From: an uncultured Lachnospiraceae bacterium
GTDB lineage: Bacteria > Bacillota > Clostridia > Lachnospirales > Lachnospiraceae
Reading direction: 5' to 3'
Assembly (NCBI GenBank): GCA_910578115.1
Contig: CAJTPO010000028.1
Coordinates: 1-59,406, forward strand
DNA length: 59,406 nucleotides
The translations under genes and the position numbers were made by a program. A model generated the notes under the pieces. The model saw only the letters and a list, made by a program, of their open reading frames with translations. It had not been told where the DNA came from and made no database searches. This document shows, one piece after another, positions 17,871-26,385 of this stretch (position 1 is its first letter; every line of letters begins with the position of its first letter).

Positions 17871-18652
17871 TGGAGGATTCCGGGAGAGATTTTAACAGTA
17901 TTATACAGGTCGGCGTAAGCGGCAGGAGACACTCCTTCCAGATAATTGGGGATGAAGGCCTTGCTTACGCCGGCTTTTTTGAGCAGATCAATGGCTTTAT
18001 TGTAGGCGATCGCCGCCTCTGTTTCCGAATCGTAGGTTCCTACGTTGATATTTCCCTTTACGTGTATTTTTACCTGATAGCGCAGAAGACCATTGTGTGC
18101 GGTTGCCTGTACACCGTTATAGCGGTTGATGATCTCTATATTCTCATAGCGCAGATCCTGATTGTTTCCATTGATAAAACGATAATCTCTGCCTTCTACA
18201 GCATAATTTTTGATGCCGTAACGAGTCATGATATTTACCTGCATGCCATAGTCTGCTACAAAGTAATGGCCTCCTCTGCGGGAAATCTTCCTGGTGGAAT
18301 AGTAGAACAGATCATCCAGATCGAAAATAAAAAAATCCGACGGCGTAAAATAGTAATAAAAAAAGCGGGGCCGTACATAGATCGGTGTGGCAAAGTAGAT
18401 GGAATTGTCCCGAAAGTTGAGCAGACTGACCCATTTGGAAAAAGGCAGCATGGACTCACTTTCATAACTGTTTAGAGAAAGGGAACGATCTTCCAGCAGG
18501 ACGCCGGCCAGTGTATATGCCTGATGAGCATCGTGCGGATTGTCGTAACTGCCCAGACTGATGTGTTTATTGCGATAAGTTAATGAAGCGCGGTAGTATA
18601 CGGTTCCGTCTTTACGCTTTGCCGTATAAACGCCGGGTAACTGCTGTTTCAT
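17855..18652 (-). CDS. AP2-domain protein with degenerate HNH-like segment
   Basis: 265 aa, minus strand; AAAGGAGG lies just upstream of its ATG. Two AP2/ERF-like beta-sheet DNA-binding modules can be seen: residues about 6-50 (GVYTAKRKDGTVYYRA, ISLGSYDNPHDAHQAY) and about 195-245 (GVQATAHNGLLRYQVKI, NVGTYDSETEAAIAYN). Between them, NGNNQDLRYENIEIINR resembles the NxxxDNRxxNL helix of HNH homing endonucleases, though the expected catalytic His pair is not obvious. It may be a domesticated homing-endonuclease relative acting as a DNA-binding protein. It is convergent with, and overlaps, the lysozyme gene. Confidence 0.65.
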   Translation of the reverse strand: MKQQLPGVYTAKRKDGTVYYRASLTYRNKHISLGSYDNPHDAHQAYTLAGVLLEDRSLSLNSYESESMLPFSKWVSLLNFRDNSIYFATPIYVRPRFFYYYFTPSDFFIFDLDDLFYYSTRKISRRGGHYFVADYGMQVNIMTRYGIKNYAVEGRDYRFINGNNQDLRYENIEIINRYNGVQATAHNGLLRYQVKIHVKGNINVGTYDSETEAAIAYNKAIDLLKKAGVSKAFIPNYLEGVSPAAYADLYNTVKISPGILHYRCE

Positions 18653-18891
18653 AGGTCGGCCTCCTTTACGATAATTGTACCATTTTTGAGAAAAAAAACA
18701 AATTCAGAAATATTTTTCCTGTTTCCTGTATAAAATATTAAAGATTGTTAATAACAATTTCAAATTCATCAGATTTTTGTAACATTTGTGACTGCAGCAG
18801 AGACCTGCGGCGTTTGTAACGGATCTGCACGGAGAGTCTGTGCAGAGTCTGACATTGGATGCAAATGGTGACGATGCAGGATGGAGGGAAA

Positions 18892-19512
18892 ATGTACAGG
18901 GAATATATAACAAGATTTATTCTGGCGGGCATGGTGCTTGTTTCTTCATGCGTATGCGTCAGAGAACTTAAGATTAATCGAATTGCGGCCAAGCCTGCTT
19001 TTCAGATGGAATATCTGAGTGATAGCATGACGGAGGATAAACAGAGCTTTATGGAGATGATCTCCACGGTTTCATCGGGACAGAGAGTCGTGGATTATGA
19101 AGTGCTGGAACAGACAATGCAGTATCAATTATCGGACAAGGATCTTGATGCTCTGCACCGTATTGTGGAAGCAGAGGCAGGCGGAGAAGATCAGGATGGG
19201 AAGCTTTTGGTGGCGAATGTGGTTTTAAACAGAGTGAACAGCGATCTTTTTCCGGATACGGTGTTGGAGGTCGTGATGCAGAGAGAGCAGGGTGTCGCGC
19301 AGTTTTCCCCTACCGTGGACGGCAGATTCCAGAGCGTTCATGTCAGTGAGGATACTGTGGTGGCGGTGGAACGTGCTCTGTACGGTGAAGATATTTCGCA
19401 GGGTGCACTGTATTTCTGTGCACGGGAGAAGGTGGATTCCGATAGGATGCAGTGGTTCGACCGTCATTTGACAAAACTGTTTGCTTATGGACATCATGAG
19501 TTTTTCCAGTAG
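18892..19512 (+). CDS. SleB/CwlJ-type cell wall hydrolase, secreted
   Basis: 206 aa from ATG 18892 (GGAGGG seven bases upstream). An N-terminal signal or anchor segment (FILAGMVLVSSCVCV) is followed by a Hydrolase_2 domain from about residue 85: LHRIVEAEAGGEDQDGKLLVAN with the catalytic Glu, then VVLNRV, QFSP and the terminal AYGHHEF. This is the fold of spore cortex-lytic enzymes SleB and CwlJ, but the family also contains vegetative hydrolases. The sequence alone does not say whether this one acts on spore cortex. Confidence 0.88.
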   Translation: MYREYITRFILAGMVLVSSCVCVRELKINRIAAKPAFQMEYLSDSMTEDKQSFMEMISTVSSGQRVVDYEVLEQTMQYQLSDKDLDALHRIVEAEAGGEDQDGKLLVANVVLNRVNSDLFPDTVLEVVMQREQGVAQFSPTVDGRFQSVHVSEDTVVAVERALYGEDISQGALYFCAREKVDSDRMQWFDRHLTKLFAYGHHEFFQ

Positions 19513-19609
19513 GCGCATATCGATGCAGTGCTGCAGGAGAGACGGCTGCAGGAAGCCGGCAGTACAGACAGCTCTGTCAGAAGAGTTTTAATGGTATCAC
19601 GTATAAAAG

Positions 19610-19638
19610 TTGCGCAGCAGGGGATTGTATGTTACAAT
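19610..19638 (+). promoter_or_regulatory. Probable sigma-A promoter of thrC
   Basis: TTGCGC (19610-19615), 17-bp spacer, TACAAT (19633-19638), 44 bp upstream of the thrC start. Confidence 0.6.
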
Positions 19639-19682
19639 AATTGGCACGAAGCATAAAATGTTTGAAAGGCATGGTCAGATAA

Positions 19683-21176
19683 ATGGAAATATTATACAGC
19701 AGTACGAGAAATGATGAGAAGAAGATCACGGCTTCTCAGGCAATTTTAAAGGGACTGGCGGATGACGGCGGGTTGTTTGTGCCGGATCATATTCCAGCGC
19801 TTGCCTGTTCGCTTCGGGATCTGGCGGGCAGAACCTATCAGGAGGTTGCCTATGAGGTTATGAGGTTATTTCTGACGGATTTTACGGAAGCAGAATTGCG
19901 AAGCTGTATCGCACAGGCGTATGATTCGAAGTTTGACACGGAAGTGATTGCGCCGATCGTGGAGGCGGAAGGTACATATTATATGGAGTTGTTTCATGGT
20001 GCGACGATCGCTTTTAAGGATATGGCGTTGTCGATACTGCCGCATCTGATGATCACTGCTGCGAAGAAGAATCAGGTGAAGAATGAGATCGTGATTCTGA
20101 CGGCGACTTCCGGTGATACCGGGAAGGCAGCACTGGCAGGCTTCGCCGGGGTGGAGGGAACGAAGATTATAGTGTTCTATCCGAAGAACGGCGTGAGTCC
20201 CATTCAGGAGAAGCAGATGGTGACCCAGAAGGGAGATAATACTCTGGTGGTCGGCATCCATGGTAATTTTGACGATGCACAGTCAGGTGTTAAAGCGTTG
20301 CTTAATGACAGAAAGCTGGCGGAAGAGATGGCAGCGGCCGGTCTGCAGTTTTCCTCGGCTAATTCGATCAACATAGGACGGCTTATACCGCAGGTAGTCT
20401 ATTATGTGTATGGGTATGTAAAGCTTTTGGAGGAGGACAAGCTGGCAGAGGGTGAACGGATGAATGTTGTAGTGCCCACCGGTAATTTCGGTAATATTCT
20501 GGCGGCATTTTATGCGAAGCAGATGGGAGTTCCGATCGGGAAGCTGATCTGCGCCTCCAATGAGAATAAGGTTTTATATGATTTCTTTACAACCGGGAAG
20601 TATGACCGCAACAGAGAATTTGTACTGACCAGTTCTCCGTCTATGGACATTCTGATTTCCAGCAACTTAGAGCGGCTGATCTACCGTATTACGGGAGAGG
20701 ATGCCGGGAAGAATGCAGAATTGATGGATTCGCTGCTGCAGACGGGCGTCTATGAGATTACGGAACAGATGCGGGAGCAGCTTGGAGATTTCTATGGCAA
20801 CTATGCCAGTGAGGAAGAGACGGCGGTGCGGATCAGAGAGATGTATGAGAATACCGGTTATGTACTGGACACGCATACTGCGGTAGCCAGTGCAGTTTAT
20901 CGGAAGTATGTGGCCGATACGAAGGATGAGGCGGTGACACTGATCGCGTCCACGGCAAGTCCTTTTAAGTTCACGAGAAATGTAATGAACGCGATCGACA
21001 GTAATTACAATACAATGTCTGATTTTGAGCTGGTGGATGAGCTGTCCAGAATTGGTAACGTGGATGTGCCGAATGCCATAACAGAGATCAGGACGGCGCC
21101 GGTAATCCATGATATTGTATGTGATAAGACTGAGATGAAGGAAACCGTGAAAAATTTTTTGGGAGTCGATGCATAG
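19683..21176 (+). CDS. thrC: Threonine synthase
   Basis: 497 aa, PLP fold type II, long-form threonine synthase. It begins with YSSTRN and has the PLP lysine in GATIAFKDMAL, the TSGDTGKAAL phosphate-binding stretch and VPTGNFGNILAA. It converts O-phosphohomoserine to threonine. It has its own promoter. The following response-regulator gene starts 2 bp after the stop. Confidence 0.95.
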   Translation: MEILYSSTRNDEKKITASQAILKGLADDGGLFVPDHIPALACSLRDLAGRTYQEVAYEVMRLFLTDFTEAELRSCIAQAYDSKFDTEVIAPIVEAEGTYYMELFHGATIAFKDMALSILPHLMITAAKKNQVKNEIVILTATSGDTGKAALAGFAGVEGTKIIVFYPKNGVSPIQEKQMVTQKGDNTLVVGIHGNFDDAQSGVKALLNDRKLAEEMAAAGLQFSSANSINIGRLIPQVVYYVYGYVKLLEEDKLAEGERMNVVVPTGNFGNILAAFYAKQMGVPIGKLICASNENKVLYDFFTTGKYDRNREFVLTSSPSMDILISSNLERLIYRITGEDAGKNAELMDSLLQTGVYEITEQMREQLGDFYGNYASEEETAVRIREMYENTGYVLDTHTAVASAVYRKYVADTKDEAVTLIASTASPFKFTRNVMNAIDSNYNTMSDFELVDELSRIGNVDVPNAITEIRTAPVIHDIVCDKTEMKETVKNFLGVDA

Positions 21177-21178
21177 AT

Positions 21179-21544
21179 ATGAAACACATTTTGTTAGTTG
21201 ATGACGTATCAACCAATCTTAAATGCGAAGAACTTATCCTGCATGATAAATATAATGTGACGATGGTAAAATCAGGAGAGGAAGCACTTCGGTATCTGGA
21301 AGACCAGATTCCGGATCTGATTCTTCTGGATATTTATCTGCGTAAGATGGATGGCTATGAGGTGATGGAGCATATACAGAGGAAACCCCACCTGGCAAAG
21401 ATTCCGGTGATTCTTCTGACGGCGGCGGAGCAGGAGGATGAAGAGAGAAGTTTTGCACTGGGAGCGGTGGATTTCATAAGAAAGCCTTTTGATCCGCAGA
21501 CATTGCTAAGCAGGATCGAAGCCGTCTGGAGAATGGAGGAATAG
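21179..21544 (+). CDS. Single-domain response regulator (receiver only)
   Basis: 121 aa, a complete receiver domain and nothing else: acidic pair in LLVDDV, phospho-acceptor Asp in LILLDIYLRKMDG, Thr in ILLTAAE and Lys in RKPFD. Without an output domain it must act by protein-protein contact (CheY or Spo0F style) or as a phosphate sink. It is tightly linked to thrC and to the downstream membrane protein. No histidine kinase is nearby. Confidence 0.9.
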   Translation: MKHILLVDDVSTNLKCEELILHDKYNVTMVKSGEEALRYLEDQIPDLILLDIYLRKMDGYEVMEHIQRKPHLAKIPVILLTAAEQEDEERSFALGAVDFIRKPFDPQTLLSRIEAVWRMEE

Positions 21545-21545
21545 A

Positions 21546-21923
21546 ATGGGAGCTGGCGTAGGTGGAATGATAGATATTCTGTTCTTTGGCAGCGGCGTTT
21601 ACTTGATTTATATGGCAGTCATGGCTAAAAGGAACGGAAATATTGTGAGTAATGTCATGCTGGCCAAGGATGTGAGTGAAAGCAGTATTAAAGACAAACT
21701 TGGATTTATTGATTATATGTACAAGCGGATGCTTCTGGCGGGTGTGATGATCGTGATCGCCAGCATCATTCATCTTGTAAATGATTACTATATTCGTTCA
21801 GGGGTGTTGACATGGGTCGGCATTATCGTGATCTTGGCGGCTATCGCCGTCTATACAGCCGCCTATCTGCGTGGACAGAAAAGGTACATAAAGGTGCAGG
21901 AGAAGAATACCGGAAAGAAATAG
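21546..21923 (+). CDS. Small membrane protein, function unknown
   Basis: 125 aa with three hydrophobic segments: about residues 8-25 (IDILFFGSGVYLIYMAVMA), 64-84 (LLAGVMIVIASIIHLV) and 92-110 (VLTWVGIIVILAAIAVYTAAY). The C terminus is basic. It starts 1 bp after the response-regulator stop, so it is translationally linked to it. I do not recognise a family. Confidence 0.75.
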   Translation: MGAGVGGMIDILFFGSGVYLIYMAVMAKRNGNIVSNVMLAKDVSESSIKDKLGFIDYMYKRMLLAGVMIVIASIIHLVNDYYIRSGVLTWVGIIVILAAIAVYTAAYLRGQKRYIKVQEKNTGKK

Positions 21924-21958
21924 AATTGTGAAATCAGAGAGAAAGAGAAAATAGAGAG

Positions 21959-21986
21959 AAAGAGATGCCGGTCAGGCATCTCTTTT
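21959..21986. terminator. Terminator shared by convergent genes; contains the gltA stop codon
   Basis: AAAGAGATGCC (21959-21969) pairs perfectly with GGCATCTCTTT (21975-21985) around GGTCA. The T run follows on the + strand. The minus-strand TGA of citrate synthase lies in the loop (21972-21974), so one stem arm is coding. Confidence 0.85.
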
Positions 21987-23345
21987 GTCAATCTTAACAT
22001 AATCTCGATCGGTACATACGGTCTTGTATGCCGGTCTGATAATCTTGCCGTTGTTGGCCAGCTCTTCCATACGGTGTGCGCTCCAGCCGACCATCCTGGC
22101 GATGGCGAAGATAGGCGTATAGAGTTCGATCGGAAGATTCAGCATGTCATATACGAATCCGGAATAGAAGTCTACATTTACGCTGACACCCTTATAGATC
22201 GGCCTCTCTCTGGAGATAATTTCAGGTGCAAGACGTTCCACCAGGGAATAGAGGGCGAATTCGTCATGCAGCCCCTTTTCTTCGGAAAGCTTCTCCACGA
22301 AGGACTTGAAGATGACGGCACGGGGATCCGACTTGGAGTAGACAGCGTGTCCGACACCATAGATCAGGCCTGCGTGGTCAAAGGCATCTTTGTGCAGCAG
22401 CTTCAAAAGATAGTCGGCAACTTCTCCTTCATTGCTCCAGTCGGAGATTCTGCGCTTCATCTCCGCAAACATCTGTACGACCTTAATATTGGCGCCGCCG
22501 TGCCGGGGACCCTTCAGGGAACCAATCGCTGCGGCGATGACAGAGTAGGTGTCTGTTAAGGAAGAAGTGACTACATGAGTGGTAAAGCTGGAATTGTTAC
22601 CACCGCCGTGCTCCATATGCAGGATCAGAGCGATATCCAGAATCTTGGCCTCCAAAGGTGTATAATTGCTGTCAGGGCGCAGAATATGGAGGATATTCTC
22701 TGCCGTGGATAATTCGGACTGCGGCTGATGTATGTACAGGCTTTCACCGTTGTGATAATGACTGTATGCCTGATAACCATAGATGGAAAGCATCGGGAAC
22801 AGTGCGATCAGCTGCAGGCATTGCCGGAGCACGTTGGGCAGTGAAGTGTCGTCGGCTCTGTCGTCATAGGAATAAAGTGTGAGTACGCTTCTGGCAAGCG
22901 TATTCATCATATCATTGCTGGGTGCTTTCATAATGATATCGCGCACGAAACTGGTGGGAAGGGAACGATAGCCGGACAGAAGTTTCGTAAATTCTGCCAG
23001 TTCCTTCCTGTCGGGCAGCTTATCAAAGAGAAGCAGATAAGTCACTTCTTCAAAACCGAAGCGGTTCTCACCTGCAAAACCATCTACCAGATCCTTGACA
23101 TCGTAGCCGCGGTAGAAGAGGCGGCCGTGTGTGGGAACCTGTATGCCGTCCACGATTTTACTGGCACGCACGTCGGAGATGTTGGTGAGGCCGGCAAGGA
23201 CGCCCTTACCGTTCAGGTCACGAAGACCACGCTTAACATCGTATTTCGTAAATAAATCGGTATCTATAATACCGGCTTGCTCACTCATACCTGCAAGTCG
23301 AATAATCTCGGGGGTAATTTCGGAAAAAGTGTTTTGAGTATCCAT
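21972..23345 (-). CDS. gltA: Citrate synthase
   Basis: 457 aa on the minus strand. ATG at 23345 is preceded by AAAGGAGG (23353-23360); an in-frame start seven codons further up would lie across that site. Family motifs are present: the LTNISDVRASKIVDG entry, the HMEHGGGNNSSFTTHVV segment with catalytic His, GPRHGGANIKV, GVGHAVYSKSDPRA and the C-terminal NVDFYSGFVY with catalytic Asp. It forms citrate from oxaloacetate and acetyl-CoA. Together with pckA it feeds the oxidative branch to 2-oxoglutarate and glutamate in an organism otherwise lacking visible TCA genes here. Confidence 0.93.
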   Translation of the reverse strand: MDTQNTFSEITPEIIRLAGMSEQAGIIDTDLFTKYDVKRGLRDLNGKGVLAGLTNISDVRASKIVDGIQVPTHGRLFYRGYDVKDLVDGFAGENRFGFEEVTYLLLFDKLPDRKELAEFTKLLSGYRSLPTSFVRDIIMKAPSNDMMNTLARSVLTLYSYDDRADDTSLPNVLRQCLQLIALFPMLSIYGYQAYSHYHNGESLYIHQPQSELSTAENILHILRPDSNYTPLEAKILDIALILHMEHGGGNNSSFTTHVVTSSLTDTYSVIAAAIGSLKGPRHGGANIKVVQMFAEMKRRISDWSNEGEVADYLLKLLHKDAFDHAGLIYGVGHAVYSKSDPRAVIFKSFVEKLSEEKGLHDEFALYSLVERLAPEIISRERPIYKGVSVNVDFYSGFVYDMLNLPIELYTPIFAIARMVGWSAHRMEELANNGKIIRPAYKTVCTDRDYVKIDKRDA

Positions 23346-23669
23346 GATGTGTACCTCCTTTCGCAAATATTTGTTTCACATCTATTCTATAATAGCATGA
23401 AAAAAAAGAGCGGCACAAGAAAAAACGTTAAGTTAACAAAAAATTTACATTTCTTCACAGTTTTTTATCAAAGTACTTTTGCGGCAAGCGCAAAGCCCTG
23501 GGCTGAACTGTTACGTAAAATTTCCTGTAAATGGATTTCAATATTGACTTTTAGGGGCGGTTTTGAGATAATGAGAACGGTGTACGGGCATCCTGTACAT
23601 AGAAAGAGGGCAACGGGAGAACAAGTGTCTTCCGTTCAATAATACAATTTTTAAGGAGGAGAATATAAT
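23346..23669. promoter_or_regulatory. Divergent promoter region between gltA and pckA
   Basis: No gene is seen in this 324-bp stretch. For pckA (+): TTGACT (23544-23549), 17-bp spacer, GATAAT (23567-23572), then a long leader of about 95 nt and AAGGAGG before the ATG. For gltA (minus): a TTGTGC/TATTAT pair with an 18-bp spacer near 23390-23420. An AT-rich stretch lies between them. Confidence 0.55.
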
Positions 23670-25385
23670 ATGGCAACAAAAGCGTATTATCCCGTTTCCG
23701 AGATCGGTGCCGGCAAGGTTGGTTTTTCTAAGACCCGTTCCATTATCGAGGCAGCTTTCTATGGAAACAACGTAGTTAAGGTTAACACATTGAGAGAAGC
23801 TTATGAACTGGCTAAGAATTCCCCGGGTACTGTTGTAACAGATATGCCGGTTAAGGATGGCGAGACCTTCGGTCTTCCGGCTGACGCTAAGGTTCTGTTG
23901 TTCAATGACGGTGCGGTTACAGGCCGTTATGCAGCAGCACGTCGTATCAAAGGTGAGCCTGGTGTAGATGCGGGCAAGCTTGACAAGGTTGTTATGGATG
24001 CGATCTATGAGACACGTTGGAAGACAATGTACCACGCAGAGTGTTTTGTTGGTCTGGATCCGGAATTCATGGCTAAGGCACATCTTCTTATTCCGGAAGG
24101 AGAGGAGAACCTGCTTTATAACTGGATGATCAACTTCCAGTATATGTCTGACGAGTACGTTAAGATGTACAAGAAATCCAAACCCGTAGGCGACGGCAAC
24201 GAGCCTGATATTTATATCTTCTCCGATCCTCAGTGGGCTCCTCACGAGGCACCCGATGTAGACTACAGCTGCTTAAGCGATCCGCTGACACTGTGCTATT
24301 TCGATACCAATGAGAACTGTGCAGCAATCCTTGGCATGAAGTATTTCGGTGAGCACAAGAAGGGTACCTTGACCATGGCATGGGCGCTTGCTAACAGAAA
24401 CGGTTATGCATCCTGCCACGGCGGACAGAAGGAGTATCTGCTGAAAGACGGTTCCAAGTTCGTTGCATCCGTATACGGTCTGTCAGGTTCCGGTAAGTCC
24501 ACTTTGACACATGCAAAGCATGGCGGCAAGTACGAGATCAAGGTTCTTCATGATGATGCGTTCATCATCAACACAGATACCTGCGCATCTGTAGCGCTTG
24601 AGCCTACTTATTTCGATAAGACAGCAGATTACCCGACAGGATGTCCTGACAATGAGTATCTGTTATCTGCTCAGAACTGCTCCTGTACTATGGACAGCGA
24701 AGGTAAGATCCAGCTTGTTACAGAGGATATCAGAAATGGTAACGGCCGTGCAATCAAGTCCAAATTGTGGTCTCCTAACCGCGTAGATAAGATTGATGCT
24801 CCTGTTAACGCAATCTTCTGGATCATGAAGGATCCTACAATCCCGCCGGTAGTGAAGCTGAAAGGTGCCGCACTTGCATCCGTTATGGGAGCAACTCTGG
24901 CAACCAAGACTTCTACTGCAGAGCGTGTTGCAGCAGGTACAGACCTGAATGCAATCCGTATCGTTCCTTATGCTAACCCGTTCAGAACCTATCCGCTGGT
25001 TAATGACTATGATAAGTTCAAGAAGCTGGTAGAAGAGAAGAACGTAGCATGCTACATCGTTAACACAGGCGATTTCATGGGCGAGAAGGTTAAACCTGCT
25101 GATACCCTTGGTATCCTGGAGACGATCGTAGAGGGCAAAGCTTCCTTCACACAGTGGGGACCTTTCGAAGATATCGAGATCATGAACACATGGGATGGCC
25201 AGACAGAAGGCTTCAAGAACTTCAATGCTGATCTTGGCGATGCTGATTATAAGGCACAGCTGAAGAGCGCTATGGAGACCCGTGTGAAAGCTGTAGAAGA
25301 TTTCGCTACGAAGAAGGAAGGCTATGACAAGCTTCCGGATGAGGCATTGGCAGCTCTCAAGAAACTTGTTGATGCACTTAATTAA
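23670..25385 (+). CDS. pckA: Phosphoenolpyruvate carboxykinase (ATP)
   Basis: 571 aa, somewhat longer than the usual 530-540. The ATP-binding P-loop GLSGSGKSTLTH is at about residue 270, followed by HDDAFIIN with the metal-binding acidic pair; GRYAAARRI lies in the N-terminal domain. It interconverts oxaloacetate and PEP; in gut anaerobes it often runs toward oxaloacetate formation. Codon choice (GTT, TCC, CGT, AAC, GGT) is markedly more biased than in its neighbours, suggesting very high expression. It has a strong ribosome binding site and its own promoter, and is followed by a hairpin. Confidence 0.95.
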   Translation: MATKAYYPVSEIGAGKVGFSKTRSIIEAAFYGNNVVKVNTLREAYELAKNSPGTVVTDMPVKDGETFGLPADAKVLLFNDGAVTGRYAAARRIKGEPGVDAGKLDKVVMDAIYETRWKTMYHAECFVGLDPEFMAKAHLLIPEGEENLLYNWMINFQYMSDEYVKMYKKSKPVGDGNEPDIYIFSDPQWAPHEAPDVDYSCLSDPLTLCYFDTNENCAAILGMKYFGEHKKGTLTMAWALANRNGYASCHGGQKEYLLKDGSKFVASVYGLSGSGKSTLTHAKHGGKYEIKVLHDDAFIINTDTCASVALEPTYFDKTADYPTGCPDNEYLLSAQNCSCTMDSEGKIQLVTEDIRNGNGRAIKSKLWSPNRVDKIDAPVNAIFWIMKDPTIPPVVKLKGAALASVMGATLATKTSTAERVAAGTDLNAIRIVPYANPFRTYPLVNDYDKFKKLVEEKNVACYIVNTGDFMGEKVKPADTLGILETIVEGKASFTQWGPFEDIEIMNTWDGQTEGFKNFNADLGDADYKAQLKSAMETRVKAVEDFATKKEGYDKLPDEALAALKKLVDALN

Positions 25386-25415
25386 TCAGTGATATATATT
25401 TGCAGTGACTTTGAT

Positions 25416-25439
25416 GGCAAGGGGTATATACCCCTTGCC
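25416..25439 (+). terminator. Hairpin after pckA
   Basis: GGCAAGGGG (25416-25424) pairs perfectly with CCCCTTGCC (25431-25439) around TATATA. There is no T run, so it may stabilise the 3' end or work as a weak terminator. Confidence 0.55.
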
Positions 25440-25575
25440 AACAGAGGGCTATGGAAGAATTATCGGAACCGGGAAATGCTCCCCCGTTTCAAGTGGTATG
25501 GAATGAGCAGGTTCCCTGACAGGGAGGTTGAAGGCTGAACTGTTGCAGGATTTGCAAAAATAATTAAAATTTATC

Positions 25576-25604
25576 TTGCAAAAAAAGCGATAAGCCAGTA
25601 TAAT
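25576..25604 (+). promoter_or_regulatory. tRNA promoter
   Basis: TTGCAA (25576-25581), 17-bp spacer and a perfect TATAAT (25599-25604), 21 bp before the tRNA. Confidence 0.75.
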
Positions 25605-25624
25605 AGTTTTTGTTGCAGGAGTAT

Positions 25625-25697
25625 GCTGGAATAGCGCAGTCGGTAGCGCAACTGATTCGTAATCAGTAGGTCGAGGGTTCAAGTCCCTTTTCCAGCT
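25625..25697 (+). tRNA. tRNA-Thr (anticodon CGT)
   Basis: Full cloverleaf: acceptor GCTGGAA/TTCCAGC, D stem GCGC/GCGC, anticodon stem ACTGA/TCAGT with loop TTCGTAA giving anticodon CGT (reads ACG, threonine), T stem GAGGG/CCCTT with TTCAAGT loop. CCA is not encoded. It is flanked by its own promoter and terminator, so it is a single-gene unit. Confidence 0.95.
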
Positions 25698-25702
25698 TAA
25701 AG

Positions 25703-25740
25703 AGACAGCACTTATGTAAAAGTAAGGAGCTGTCTTTTTT
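25703..25740 (+). terminator. Terminator of the tRNA-Thr gene
   Basis: AGACAGC (25703-25709) pairs with GCTGTCT (25729-25735), followed by a T run. Confidence 0.85.
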
Positions 25741-25802
25741 CTTTATAGAAGAAAAGGTACCCAGGGGAATGGGAAGCAGATTTGGCAGGAATGGGGAATG
25801 AT

Positions 25803-26171
25803 ATGAAATATGTATGTCTGGGGCAGGAGCAGGAAGAGCAGGAAAATTTAAAACAGGAATATAAATCGGCCAAATGTCTGGGTGAAGTCAGACTGGGGGA
25901 GATTCATCTATTCTATCGCTATTTTATCAGGATCAGGTATATATCTTACAGGGAACTGAGGCAGGCATATCTGCGGGAAGAAAGTGGTGAGAGCGGAGAA
26001 TTTCTTCTGAAGGAATTCTATTTAATGTTGAAGACTGCGGATGGGGGACTTCATAAACTGCGGATGGAGCGGGAAGTCAATGCCAGGGAAGTACTGGCAT
26101 ATCTGGAAGAGAGAGAGGAAGCGGTCAGGATCGGATTTGACTGTTGGGACAGGCAGGGGCGTTGTCAATAA
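25803..26171 (+). CDS. Hypothetical protein
   Basis: 122 aa from ATG 25803 (GGGGAA at 25793-25798); ATG 25791 and TTG 25782 are alternatives with poorer spacing. The protein is soluble and charged, with a Glu/Gln-rich start, then alternating strands (GEVRLGEIHLFYRYFIRIRYISY) and a C-terminal helix (ARELL-like stretch ending in a tryptophan-containing tail). No family recognised. It stands alone between the tRNA and nrdD. Confidence 0.6.
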   Translation: MKYVCLGQEQEEQENLKQEYKSAKCLGEVRLGEIHLFYRYFIRIRYISYRELRQAYLREESGESGEFLLKEFYLMLKTADGGLHKLRMEREVNAREVLAYLEEREEAVRIGFDCWDRQGRCQ

Positions 26172-26256
26172 GGCGGACTGAATGCGTCGGTTAATGGATT
26201 GCCAGGTTGAATTGTTTCAGGTCATATATAAAATTGATAAAACAGCATACAATACC

Positions 26257-26325
26257 TTGACAGCATAGAAAACAATGATACAATATATAGTATGCGCAAC
26301 GTGTTTGTGCCATATATTTTGTGTT
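26257..26325 (+). promoter_or_regulatory. nrdDG promoter with tandem NrdR boxes
   Basis: TTGACA (26257-26262), 16-bp spacer and TACAAT (26279-26284). Two NrdR-box-like sites, ATACAATATATAGTAT (26278-26293) and CCATATATTTTGTGTT (26310-26325), lie 32 bp apart centre to centre, about three helical turns and the spacing usual for NrdR. The first overlaps the -10 element, consistent with repression by dATP/ATP-bound NrdR, whose gene is not in the window. Confidence 0.75.
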
Positions 26326-26385
26326 ATATATCATGTGGCTTATACAGCTGCAGTGATGGAAAGGAAAATGGGTGGGGTTTCGTAA

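Noticed and set aside
17732..18475. Plus-strand open frame of 247 aa overlapping the lysozyme end
   Set aside because: Antisense to the AP2-type gene, which has recognisable domains and a good ribosome binding site on the minus strand.
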